Of a DNA stretch of 64,000 bases, positions 35,291 to 47,700 are shown piece by piece. How positions within the stretch are numbered: position 1 is the first letter of the stretch; every line of letters starts with the position of its first letter. This DNA comes from Datnioides undecimradiatus (lineage: Eukaryota > Chordata > Actinopteri > Lobotiformes > Datnioididae): positions 8,880,287 to 8,944,286 of the forward strand of contig WARS01000033.1 of NCBI GenBank assembly GCA_008933995.1, written 5' to 3'. Position numbers and translations under genes: made by a program. A model generated the notes under the pieces. It ran no database searches and was not told the DNA's origin. It worked only from the letters and a program-made list of their open reading frames with translations.

Positions 35291-37429
35291 CACATTTCCT
35301 TTTGTTTTAATGCACTCTGTTAGGCTCACTCACAGTTAATAAGTCACAATCAATCTACCTGCTGTACGCACTGAGGCTTTGTAAGAGCTTAACAGGACCC
35401 CTGAGAGATGGAATAATTTCACTTCTGAAACAGACTGACAGAGTGAGCGCGTGCATTGATGTTTGCGTCTGTGTGGGATCGTAACAGCTTCCATTGTGTA
35501 TTTATACGCTTGTGTACGAGGGTGTAAGAGAAAAAGGAGACTGCTAAAGGAAGGCTGTCAGATATTGCCAGACTGGAAGACAGGCGCAGTGTGTTGTCTC
35601 CTCTCCATCTTCACTTGAAAGAGTGGGTGCAGTCGCCTTGAGCGAGTGTATCATATTTGATGACCTCAGAAGCAGCTCTCCCAGAATACCTGACTTATGG
35701 TTTCTAGCATCCAAGTCATCCCACCACCCCATGGATGAAAATATCAGATTTCATCCACGGTAGTTAAGGCAACTCCCACAAATGTGCACAAATACACAAA
35801 ATGCGACGGAGATGCATCACAGGTCATAACGGCACATCAGCATCCTTAGTGTGTCAAAGCTGTAATGCTGAAGACTGTCTTTGAACCTTGTGACGGCTTT
35901 AAGCTAAAGGTCCTGTTTATGGTTCCTGTGCGTTAAATGTCTTTGCTGAGGCATGACGCGCAGGGAAACACTCCAGTCGCTGAGTCGAGGCTCAGAATGC
36001 ATCATTGCTGTTTTCTCCTCGGTGACATATTAAGCTGGCATTTTAGCAGTTTTAAGGTTGATTGAATATTTCATTAAATTCAGATTTGTTCCTTTTGATT
36101 TATTGCAATAAAATATTCCTTAGGTGTTTGTACAGAAAACATAGTAAGAAAACCGCTTTCAGATGATATACGCTTCTTTTTCTCACAAGTGCAAATGTTC
36201 ACGTGCTTATTTCAAGCCAGATTTAACAGCTTTCTGATCAATTAAAGGGAGAATTCCTTCTGAGATGTTTCTTCACAAGATACTGTTCCCCGTGAGTAAA
36301 TCATTACAACTATCTGAAATCAGCTGGATAGGTATGAGAAAACACAAGTTATTCAAACTACTGACATATGAACACTGCTTTCACTCTAAATACCTTCGTA
36401 GCATATTTAGTTAGCACCATGTCACTGGCAACATGCACACAATAGGCTATAACTCGGTAATAACTTTAAACAATCTAATGAAGTGTACTCAAGCATGGGC
36501 ATTGACATTCTGGATGCATTGATGCAGTGAACACTGGAGCTCACACAGCTCCATGACAGATCTTAAGGACATTTCAGAGTTCACTCGCTTACTCCTCCCT
36601 TCGTGTCCTCATCCACAACACAGAGAGGCCGTGGGTGCATTCACTTCTTGCATCTTGTTCTTTCCAGTTGTTTTCCCAAAAGTACCACCGAAAGCAGTTT
36701 TGTTTTTGTTTTTTTTGTTTTTTTTTAGCAAACAATTTTTACAAAATCATTGCTTTTTAATTGAAATAGAGAAAGGCCTTTGGCTGCTACTAACCCTATA
36801 TAATGTAGCAGGGCAGAGTCAAGGCTGTAATTGTTTTGATTAAATTTGATAGCGGAAGGACGGTGAAAGTTACTTAGCAAAGATAAAACAATCCTCTCAA
36901 GGCATTTAAAGAAATACCTCAGTTCTGCAAACAAAGACTGTTATGCTGACTTGCTAGTTTGTACAATCACATACTAATGCCTTGATATGAATATTAGCGA
37001 GAGTGGCATTACGTACGCATTATTGTGACCACAGTCAGATCTGCAGCCTTAGCCATCAACTTAAAACACTGGCAATAGTAATGGAAGGATGTGCTGTCAT
37101 TCTACTGCACGTCACTGTTATAATACATGTGTCGATAATTGTCCTAAAATGTGGGTGTTCATCATTATGCATGGAAAATATTAAACCCAGGCTTGAAGTA
37201 TCTCAAAGCTCTTTTCCCCCTGTCTGACTTGGACTGTAGACTCTTCTCAATAAAACAATTAGAGGAACTGGTTTTATTGGCCATGACTGATGACAGCCTC
37301 TAACTTCACCACTGACAGATTACTCTTCTTAATCCCTTCCAGTTTCCACTGCAACGCAGGTGCACTTTGTGCCTCTGGTCACCCAAATGCTAAACGTAGC
37401 TCCTGCACAGTTTGCACGTCATGTGACTG

Positions 37430-37520
37430 TCACAGCTGACTGCACTTTGCGCCGGTGAGTCACATAAATAGGGTCTCGCACGTTCACTTCACACCTGTTA
37501 ATAACTTTCCTCTCTCAACA
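37430..37520 (+). promoter_or_regulatory. Possible cryptic promoter: AP-1 site next to a TATA-like box
   Basis: GGTGAGTCACATAAATAGGG at about 37454-37473 combines an AP-1 core (TGAGTCA) with a TATA-like CATAAATAG 0-2 bp downstream, in a locally GC-richer context (actttgcgccgg). No open frame or exon that would justify a promoter was found downstream, so this is weak. Confidence 0.15.
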
Positions 37521-38466
37521 GCCTGCGTATCAGTGGGCCACTGGGTGCGCTCTCCTTTGTATTCAAGAAAGTTTGAAAAGAAGTGCTGGTTTTGCATAAT
37601 TGACACTGTCCCCAGAAATTCACCAAATTAAGGGTGCGCAACCTTTCTGTCACGAATCTGTTTGCCGGCAAAGTTTAAGCTTGTTGATGTTTTTTAAAAA
37701 TTTTTTCCCCCTCGTTCAAAAACGCTCTTCACTTCAAAAGGCAGCGTATTTCTACTGTCAGAAGTTCCAGTCTGATCCTTCACTCAAAACACAAAGCAGC
37801 CAAATGCAACATTGAGCAGGCTTTTTTCCAGTCCTATCTGAAAGAGATTAGAGGAACATGCATTTCCTTCTTTGAGCTCACATTTCAAACTCAGCCTTAG
37901 TCGTTACTTAACCACTGGTGGAGCAGTCGTAAAAGAGAATTGAAACCATGAGCTACACGCTGGATGTAGACCCTGTCGGCCTGGACATCTTGGTCCAGGC
38001 TTATGTTGGGACCTCAGATTAGATTGTCACAACTAAATAGCACAGTAATGGGATCACTGGGATCATTTTTTTTTATTCTTGTCATTCTTCTTCTTCAGGT
38101 CTTCGGCTGTCTCTTTCAGCATAGAACCCCTGCACTTTTCCCCATGGCATTAACAGAGAATAAAGTCTGTTAGAGAGGAGATGTGCAGGAGGCAGAATGT
38201 AGCTCAGTTTGTTCAGTTGTGTGTCTTTGGAGAGCCCCCAAATAGCAGACAGATTTTTTTTTTTCCCCCCCTTTCAAGATGAAGTGTTCATGTGTGTCTG
38301 TGTTATTGGGAGAGAGACAAAGAGAGGGAGTTGATGTCACAGCGAGAGTGTGGAAGGTTTCTTTGATTTTCAAGAAGGTTCGATGACAATTTGACAGGGG
38401 CTGAGAGGACATGGAAGAAAGTCCTTTGATGCTGACTGTCGACAAAAGCCTTCTACCACATACAAA

Positions 38467-38518
38467 TAGCTCTTTATCCTCTTCTCCTTTATTTCCCTCT
38501 CCTCTTCTCCTTTCCTTG
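38467..38518. repeat. Polypyrimidine (CT-rich) tract
   Basis: About 50 bp almost free of purines (ctctttatcctcttctcc, then tttatttccctctcctcttc, then tcctttccttgct). It can form triplex DNA or serve as a decoy polypyrimidine tract. Confidence 0.75.
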
Positions 38519-41500
38519 CTAAATGTTTGGGCAGTGCTCATCAGACTTTTCCACTGTGCGTGCTATGCTGCTAGGTGACCGGACACATCTGTCTTTCTCA
38601 GGCTGTCCAAGCAACAATAAGCTAATGCCAGTGCGGGAATGCCACAATGAGTGATGAGACAATGGTTTGTTGGTGTTTGTAAACCAGACTTGATGGGTAA
38701 AGGTAAAAGGGGTGAGTCGAAAACCAATAGCAACCAGTACCACTATCTCCTCGCAGCACAAAGCAGCTTTGCAGGCTGTGTTCTCAATTGCGACAGGTTG
38801 AATATGGCCTAATAAAAGAGAGACAGAGCGGAAATTTCACCCAATTCCTGCAGATAAGAGGGTATTGTTTCAGCAACTCATGAGCTTTTTGTTAGAAAAA
38901 TGTGAGAATTTAGATTGGCTAAAAGAAACAAGAAATCTTTTTCTTCCCACTCTCTTTTTTCGCCTTTGTGTTTGAGGCCCATTCTTGGTGCCCGTTTAGA
39001 AAGACAAGCCAGGGCGACAAAACGAATCCTGGAGATTAATTAGAAATAGTTGATGGGAGTGTAGACAGCGTGTATATGTGCGTGGGGAGTTGAGAGGCAT
39101 GATACCCTGTTGGTGCGGTTTGGCAGAGCTCCAATACAAAGTTGTTTTTTTTTGTTGTCGTTATTAATAGTACAAAGACAACAAATATATGTAATTGCAT
39201 ATTCTTTGAGTGGCTAATTAAAAATCTAAAATGGCTGTCATATCTTTGGGCTCTTTGTGTTCAGCAGCGTTGCTTCAAGTCGCACCAAATGCTGTTTCCA
39301 TATCTGAACTGTGGAGTTTATCTTTATATTGTATTTATCTTTATGCAATGCACACTACACCACCTCAGACATACGGTTTATGTTTATTTATGTACACCTC
39401 TTTAGGGACACAAAATATACATTTCCATGTTACATGCGTGGTCATGTAATGGCAGAAGCTGCATTTATCAGGCTGTGCTACCTAAACCTCAGAGCATTGC
39501 CTGTGTTCATATGATTAGGGTTATAATGCCCGCTGGTCTTAACTGAATACATAATTGTCTGTTTTAAATCGAGCCACATTTTGTTGCTTGGCCCATAGAG
39601 TCTGTTGCTCTAGTGCAATTGAATTTCTTTCTCCACAGGTGTGCGCATTTCTAAAAACAACATTAATGAGAATACATTAGCGCAGAAACACCAAGGTACC
39701 ATAGTGACTTGGCAACACTCCTCTGGTTAGCTAACACTGGCGGGGGGGATCTCAAAAAGGAGAGACAGGATAAGTTAAGTTAATAAGAGAAAGGTTAATT
39801 GATTTAACATAAGTGTGAAGTTATGTTGGCTTCATAGAATTTACATATTAGGTTCCATATACATCAACATGTCATAATAGTTTCTTTATGAGTTTTATTG
39901 TGTTCTAATCTTTTTTTGTTTGTGGTTTGATTTGCGAGACTTGCATGGGATGAAATGCTTCTTTAATGTAATAACTGTATTGTAGGGGCAATATGATTTA
40001 CTTGTGGAAATAAGACAAATATAATCCAACTCTGCAAATTTGGAGAAACCAAAACTATTTTCAAAAACAACAGAGCAGTACAGCGTATGAATATATAATC
40101 CCTTCCCTTGATCTCGACGTATGCCAGTTTCTTTCTTCGTCACTGCGCTGTGATGCTCCCAATGCAGTCACACAGTCTTATAGGCTGTATGCTTGGTGAC
40201 AGAGGACAGAATCTGTTACACTACCAGATTATATCACTTACTTTCAGTGAGCTGAACAATTAGGAGCAGTGATGGAATTTGTGTGAGTATCAAGCCGTAC
40301 TTGAAGATATTCTGTCTTTTTAAGAATTCTCTCAACTCCCCAAATGCCCTGTCGGATTGCAGTGTGATCACATTGGGCCGTGCAGAAATGGCTGAATTGG
40401 AATCTTATCTTCTTCCATCTTTCCCATTACGGGCAGATTGAAAGCCCTGCAGCGGTGCTCTGGCCCGGTCCCCAGTCAAGACCGCTTTTTAGACTGCAAT
40501 TTGACAGCTTCTAAAAATGTCACATTTTGTTGTTAAGATGCACTGCCAAGCACTTGAGCCATACATGCTGTGGCATCAGCACCAGTTCAGTTGTGAAGCT
40601 TTGCTGACCTTCCCTTCACTCCTGGGCATCACCCCTGGCACTACCTGTCTCCTGGTGTCAGTATGACATTATGAACTTGAAGAGCCTGATGCGTAGCAGT
40701 AGGCGTAAAGCCACTTTCCCCAGCTCTCATCCCGTACTCAATAGACAGCACTGCTAGCCAAGCAAAGTACTGACTCCAAACACTAAAATGTACCCTGTCC
40801 ACACCATATTTACATGTAAACAGCAGGCTCTTTGTTATTTTAATTTAATTAATATTAAACATAATAAAATATTTCCTACAATAGAACAGTGAATGATTGA
40901 ATGTGAATAGACTCGGCTTTGATTTTATTGTGAGCTGTGGTGGTTCATTGTTGTTCAGTGGCGTCCCAATCTTACAGTGCTATTCTTTGTTCTGACTAAC
41001 AGAATAAAACTGAATTTCACAATAAATTATTTTATTTAACACAGTGCCCAAAACTGCACACAAACCTGTTACATTACATTGTTACATAAATGCCATTGTA
41101 GAACTTTTTCACAAGGTCTGGATGGACATTGAAGTATTGAAAAGAGCACAGACTTTTAGAAATTATGGTAGTGTAACTTTGCCGATGACAGAGAGGAAAA
41201 CGAATTTGGGTGGATGAATGCATGGATGGCAAGGTCGGCCTTTATTATGTTTGAATGTCTTGTACACATGCAGCAAAGCAACACACTCAGATGAACAGAT
41301 GAACTGGTCACTTGTTTCAGTAGCCTTTCATGCGTCGGTCTACTCGCCATCCCGACTTAAGATCAGCGGTCAGCGGTGTTTGGATGGATGTATATCCTTC
41401 AGATTCATGCTGAGGTGTGTCCTCCCATTGAGATGAGGTAAAATAAGGCAGACAAGGCTACAATAAGAGGGTCCGGTGTTTTTATATGTCTGGTTACCTC

Positions 41501-42267
41501 TGTTGTCCCGGGCAGTACAGATGTCCATCACTCTGCTCTAGTCTCTATCTTTTCAGTTGGGCATATGGGCCAAAGCTGCATCTCAGACACACTCAGGGGG
41601 GCAGCACTTCACTGACATAGAAAGTGTTGGGGAGGGGGGGGGACCCCTGCTGTCCGCCATCTGGGCAAATGGCAGGTCTTTATGCCAGCATGGTAGCCAC
41701 TGAAGAAAGAGGGCACAGGGGCATAGCAGGAAGCTCCGAAGACAGACAGGGGGGGCATTTGCAGACACAGGTCATTCTTTCTCGGTAAAAGAGCCACTCA
41801 GTAACACCTGTGCTCCCACTCCCCTCTGCCCTACTTCAGACATTCTGTCAGAAAGCCCATGCTCAGCAGAACTACGGGCTCCAAACAAAAGACTTTGCAG
41901 GCTCGGCAGAGTGCGTGCAGGTGAATAACAATAACCACTTGTTCAGTTATTCATATATTCATATGTGTGTTCATATTTAGCCTTCACTGTGAGGGTGATG
42001 AACAGTGTTGGCTGAGGCTGTGCCACGCTGACGCAAGGATGCGCTGGCTCAGTTTTCTCTCCTCCAGCGTGGAAGTAGTTACTGAGCGAGAAAGTGACAG
42101 GGCGACTGGTCAGGGTGTCCTTTGTGGGTCTAGTGTTGGACTTGCTGGGTAGGCATGTTAAAAGAACAGCACTCCTAATGAGGAGAAATCAGACATGTCT
42201 CAGCTGGGGCAATAGAGAGCGAGCGGGAGCGGAGTCAGTGAGAGCTGTGAGGCAGGCCCCTTATGTT

Positions 42268-42324
42268 CAACTGATAGATCAGTCATTGAGGGCTCATACT
42301 GCCTCTCAGATGGCAGGCAGCAGT
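42268..42324 (+). repeat. Copy 2 of a diverged duplicated motif
   Basis: The stretch aactgatagatcagtcattg, then agggctcatactgcctctca, then gatggcaggcagcagtta, aligns with copy 1 at 32650-32715 in the same orientation, 9.6 kb away. Flanks do not align clearly. It may be a duplicated regulatory element or two copies of an unrecognised repeat. Confidence 0.6.
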
Positions 42325-43549
42325 TACCAAAAAGCTAATAGATACTCGCACATTATTTGCTGCCTTGCTCCTCCTCAGAGAGGCTCCATACCCATCCTCT
42401 GTAAAGCGTTACGTGAACATGTTCAGCCCCGCGCTAAAAATCTCTCCCCCACGGCTATGGTCTCAGTGCACCCAATCCTTTCATCCTCATATCTCTCAAT
42501 CCAGGTAAGGCTTGGCTGAAGACCAGTGCGCTGTAGAAAAGCAGAGGCCTTTGGCTGTGCAATCGATTTCTGTAAAGCAGAATATACAGTATGAGTGACC
42601 GTGTCAAGTGAAAATGTAAATGGACCGAGCTCTGAAACGATCAGGCGGCCTCAGTGTGCATGGATCAGGGAGTATGTAAGCATGAGATAGCATTTACCCC
42701 TGGTTTTAACTAAAGCACTCAGACATTCTCCTCTCTGCAGCCCTGTACTGTAATTCCCTCTGAGTGCTCGGTGTGAAAGTGAAGCACTGTTATCAGCCTC
42801 TACCAAATGCATTAGACCTCCTCTGACCGCTGAAACAGACCACCTTGTTGTAGATCATTCCCTCTACACAGAATGGAGGTGATGAAGAAGTTGTAAATTA
42901 GGATTGTATAGTTTCATGCCCCTTAATGATTACTGCACCCCTGGGCTGCACAATCACTCCCTCTCTGCAATTTTGAGTTAAATACGATGTATGCCTGTCA
43001 GTGAATGAAGAATAAATTGATGATATTACCTGATGTCACCCGTGGTAATAATGTATGGTGATGACACAGCAGACTTCAAACCACTTTGCACATTTTCCTG
43101 CATGCCATGTGGGCAATGAGCAAGGTTGCATCTTTCCCGAGTGCAGAGAGCTGAATGAGCTGAAGGTGGTTAGATTGACGGCGCTGCTTCTAAGTGCTGT
43201 TTGCTGTAGCTTTTTGGGGCATCTCTTTTTTTTTATTGAGCTTATTTTGCCGTGAAGATTTGCTGTTGGCTTTTTTTTTGTGTGTGTGCGTGTGTGTTGA
43301 TTTCAGATACACAAGTAATTCTTGAAAGATTTTGGTGTCTGGGGTTTTTTTGTGTGTTTTGGGGAAGCCAGATCTTTTTTTTCTTTTTTTTTTACCTGTT
43401 TAACCACACGAACAGACTTTTAATACCAGTCACTAACTGTACAGGCAGACAACACATCTCCACGTCCTGCAACTGCACAAAACTGGGAACAGGTGCTGTC
43501 ATCTTGCTCAGCTAATGTCATTTAGAGCCAGTCTCTTCAAAGTAGTGAT
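42325..43549. other. Intronic stretch without a gene
   Basis: Unique sequence with T-rich runs at 43218-43235 and 43374-43393. A CAG|GTAAGG donor-like site at about 42503-42511 ends a 5' open frame but lacks a recognisable coding signal. Confidence 0.65.
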
Positions 43550-43600
43550 TGCAAATTTCCCCTTGGGGGGAAAATAAATGAAACCTTAATCTTAAATCTT
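43550..43600. mobile_element. Short tail fragment of a teleost LINE/SINE-type repeat
   Basis: 'gcaaatttccccttgggggg' followed by 'aaaataaatgaaac' resembles the frequent fish repeat tail 'aatttccccttggggatcaataaagta'. Only this tail is visible. Family not assigned. Confidence 0.45.
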
Positions 43601-44756
43601 TATTGTGATGTGGAGAATTGAGATTCTGCCCATACATTGCCTGACTCAATCAGAGTTTGTCATGGTGACGTCACTTAAATCACAAAAAGTATTTTATTAT
43701 AATATTATGAAGTACAATGCATTATATCTTTTTGCATAGTGTCAATTTAGAGTCTAAGGTAAAGCAAGAGTTGTCTTAACAGTCAAGCCTTGTACTATGT
43801 TTTAATCAATATCACATAATCAAGATGGTATTCATACACAGTTTGTGTACTAACATCATTTCCATAGAAAATTCCATAGTGCTATATTACAATGTATGAT
43901 TGTATCAGTGCAATACAATCCCAGTCATGGCTGATAAATGCTAATATTAATACTAATTATTGCCCAGCAGTGGTGCAGGAATCTACTCGTCAACACTATT
44001 GCGTTACATTATCTGTCTGTGTCACTTCCTCTTTCCTTTGTCTTTGCCTTCCTTTGTCTCTCTCTCTCCCTTGATTAAATCCTGCTAAGCTTTGAGTTAA
44101 GGCAAGTTTTTCTGTGCTCCAGCCATGAATTAGCTTTAATACCATTAGATACCCTTGATAAACTTGTTAACATTGGCTCAACCTTCTGGTAGCATGCTTT
44201 AGTGCCACTTTGCAAACAATGTTAAAATCAAATTCTTTTTTTTTTTTTGTCTTTGGAGAAACTTTTTTCAATATTTCTCCAAACAGTGGATTCAAAAGTA
44301 ATTATGTAATGTGTTTGTATCAGGTCTATGTGAAGGTTACATTTTTCCATTATAATATACAATTCCTTGGTGGTTGTGGCCCTGTAGAGATAAGATGACA
44401 GTAGGACGGTTTCTCCCCTCCCTATTCAAAACATGCCTTCAAAAGCAAATAAACTCCCTCAGCAGCTGTTTGGATTGGTTGAACTGTATTGACAATCTGT
44501 TAAAGTGCAGAAACGGGGCTTATTTTCCCTTTTGTAGAATTTGACAGTGATAAAACTGGATTGCAGCAATAATGGCTGTCATGGATCAACACCTAGAAAC
44601 ATTTTACTCTGCTGATGTGGACATGAATGGGATCCAAAGTCATGTCTCCCTCTGGCTGACTGCCAGGACCTTCACAGGAGCTTTAATAAATGGTTTGTAC
44701 CAGCAGACGGTCCTTGGCCTGTGCGTGTGCCGTGTGTGTGTGCGTGCACGTGTCAC

Positions 44757-44775
44757 TGTGTGTGTGTGTGTGTGT
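44757..44775. repeat. (GT)n microsatellite
   Basis: About nine GT units, preceded by degenerate gtgcgtgtgccgtgtgtgtg sequence. Confidence 0.9.
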
Positions 44776-47700
44776 TTACATGCCATAGGGATTTTAATAA
44801 GGACTAAGTGCGCAAGAACCCTCCAGAGAGGGAGAAAGACCAATAACCTACAGTAGTGCATGGTGCTACTAAAAGGGTTGAAAGAACACTGAAGGGGAGG
44901 AAGCAAAGGTGCACTAGCGATTTATTCGCAGCACTGGGGTGCGCATGAATTATTCAATGTGACATTCATTCATAATTAAGTTTTTTTAATGGATAAATAA
45001 ATAGACAAAGTGTAGTAGCAGAATGGGTTTTTACATGACACATACAGATGTTGCTTCAAGTCATACTTAATGACAATACCTAAGTATGCATTTAACGAGG
45101 GGGAAACCAGAGCCGGTGCAAATCTAATGCAAAGCTAATGCGTGTATCAGTCCAGTGTGAGTGCAACGAGAGGGGAGGGGGATAGCGATGCTGCTCAGCC
45201 GGGAGAAGATAGAGAAATGATTTCAGTGGGTGGGCTGCCTCAGGCATAGAGGTTGGTGGTCGGGCAACTTATGCAAGTGAAGGCACCATCCTGTGGGTAG
45301 CAGCTCTGAGACCTTGAATTGAGGAATAGAGTGGACTTTTGTTTGGATCTACTGGTCTTAGAGAGAGGACATGAACCGCACTGGGTGTGTGAGTGTGGAG
45401 CACACAGCGTAGTCAGTGTTCTGAATGCGCGGCCGCGTTTGGTTTAAAATACCATTGTGAGCAATGAGCCATGTTCTATAACACTTTCAGTGAATACATT
45501 TGAAAATATAGACATGTCTTGCACATGCAGCAGATGCTGTGTGCCGGGTTTCATCTTCTGGTTGGTATCTTTTTATCATCTCATGCCAGACAGCGTATGT
45601 TATTCTTCATTTTCATCACTGTCACCTTGAATCATAGAGCAGATCTCTGATTGTGTCACGAGCTGCCAGTTGTTTCATTGTTTTCCATTATATACTGGAC
45701 GAAACAATTCTCGGGTATCACTTATTTATCTCTGAGTTTATTCACTCCAACATCAGACAAGCTAACTTTGGTGTCACCAAAAATGAGTCTGATGCACACT
45801 GCTTTTCAGTCCATTTCCAAAGAGAACAACCTGTCACAGCATGCTATGAATTGATTCTCTGTTAAAAGGGTTTGAATATAATTAAAGCTACTGTTTGCTA
45901 CTCAGCAATCCAAGTGGATCTTGCCATCACACTGTGAGTTGCATCTCAAATTTGTCTCCCTGAACACTATTAACACTATTTAACTTGGGGGCATTCATTT
46001 AATTTGCTATAATTGCTTTAGAGCCCCTCTCTCTATGCTCAGCCAGTTGTCTGTAGGTTTAAGAGCAGGGGGTGTCGGTCTGTCTGCGTGCACATTACTA
46101 CACAGTTTTTTCTCTCTTTGTGTGTCCAAATATAAAGCATCGAGTTTACGGTAACTACTCTGTTATTATTAGTCATAAAGCTGGTGTTACAGTTAATTAA
46201 TACATCAGTAAGTAATGATGCATCTGCACCGACGCTGAACATAAATTGCCTTAAACACGCCTCGTTTAAGTGGTAGTCACACATCTTATAGGTCACCCAA
46301 GTAAGGAATAGACAGTAACAACCATCCCTATGCACTGTACATGTTTCACTGAGTAATAACCTCAGTTGCATTTTCTAATACTGTTATCTCCATTACCATA
46401 ATGTAAATATCCAGTAAATAATAACATTACAGAGCTAGAGCAGAGCAGCAGTTATGTTCCTATCAGGGAAAAACAGTTAACATGTTGGGGATGTGAAGCT
46501 GGTGGGGGGTGCTGGGCAGGTGTTGGGACTCCTTAGGGAGCTGGAGGTCACATTACCATACAAAAGCCACTCTGCTGGGTAACCTTTCCAGGCGCTGCTC
46601 CCTAGCCAGGGGGGCCTGCGGTCACACACTGGCACTGCCACAAGTGCCTCACCACCAACCCACACATACACACACACACAGGCACACGTGTACACGCATC
46701 TCTCATATTCAGCCCCCGAATACCCCCTGCGTTCTCCATGACAGAAACATTGCTTGTATAGTGACATGAAATATTTGCACTCGGGGAACATAAATCACAG
46801 GGGACAGCTCTAAAGCAAAACAAATACTATGATATGGTCCATTGCCATCATAATGCACACTAAAGGGAAAGGCATTCATGTGGAATTTAGATCCAAAGCC
46901 TAACATTTTATCTTCGCCAGCAGTCTTTCGCACAAATCAGCTCCTTTTTTGCTCCCTAAATCCCTAGAAAAGCAAGGCTGTTGTCATTTAAGCTCCACTC
47001 TATTTACAACTCGGATATGCTTTAGATGTGTGCGAAATACAACAGTGAGAAATGGGAGCGGTGTACTGGATATGGGTAGCACAAGGGAGACAAGAGATAG
47101 ACATTGACTTTGCCTGGAAGCATGCGGAGCTTCTCCTGGTAGAGAGGAAGAGTAACTGGGGCGAGAAAAGAAAGATTGAGAATGGAGGGAGGCGCCTGGC
47201 GGGTAGCTGCGGAGTAAATGTCGATCAAAGGGTGGGGGTTGGGCCCAGCGTATGGGTGGTCATATTGATAGACAGCAGCATCAACAGGGATTTAGGATGG
47301 GTATTAGAAATGATGCAGGTTTAATGTTGGATTCTGGGGTTGTTTTTTTTTTGTACCTTTTTTCGTTTTTGGATGAGGAGGAGTGGAGAATTTTCAGTGG
47401 ATGATGGAGACACAGAGGCATGGAGAAGCTGGGCGTCTTTTCCACCGGGGCTGATTTTGAGTGACAGGTCATAGGGATGGAAAAAATGCTTGTGAGAGTG
47501 TATGTGTGTATGTGTTACCCCACAGGTAACACATGCGCACCATGTAATTATACTCATTACACGGCAGGCTGTGGATCTGCATGATATGCTAGTAGACACT
47601 AGAAAAATATCTGGATTGTTGACAGCATAGTGGCACAGGAGCTGTGACAGTCAACTACATTGTTTATGCTGCAATTACCAAGACTGAATTCAATCAGTCA

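Larger units (their letters stand above)
32716..42267. other. Intronic stretch without a gene
   Basis: Long unique stretch with few repeats: short AC/GT tracts (about 32728-32750), T-rich runs (36702-36727), a polypyrimidine tract at 38467-38518 and a G-rich patch at 41621-41643. Candidate regulatory blocks are at 35000-35290 and 37370-37520. No frame has a domain. Confidence 0.7.

Noticed and set aside
42094-42511. Possible extra exon ending at a CAG|GTAAGG donor
   Set aside because: The donor-like site is good, but the upstream frame has no Musashi similarity and no convincing acceptor; such donors occur often by chance in 49 kb.
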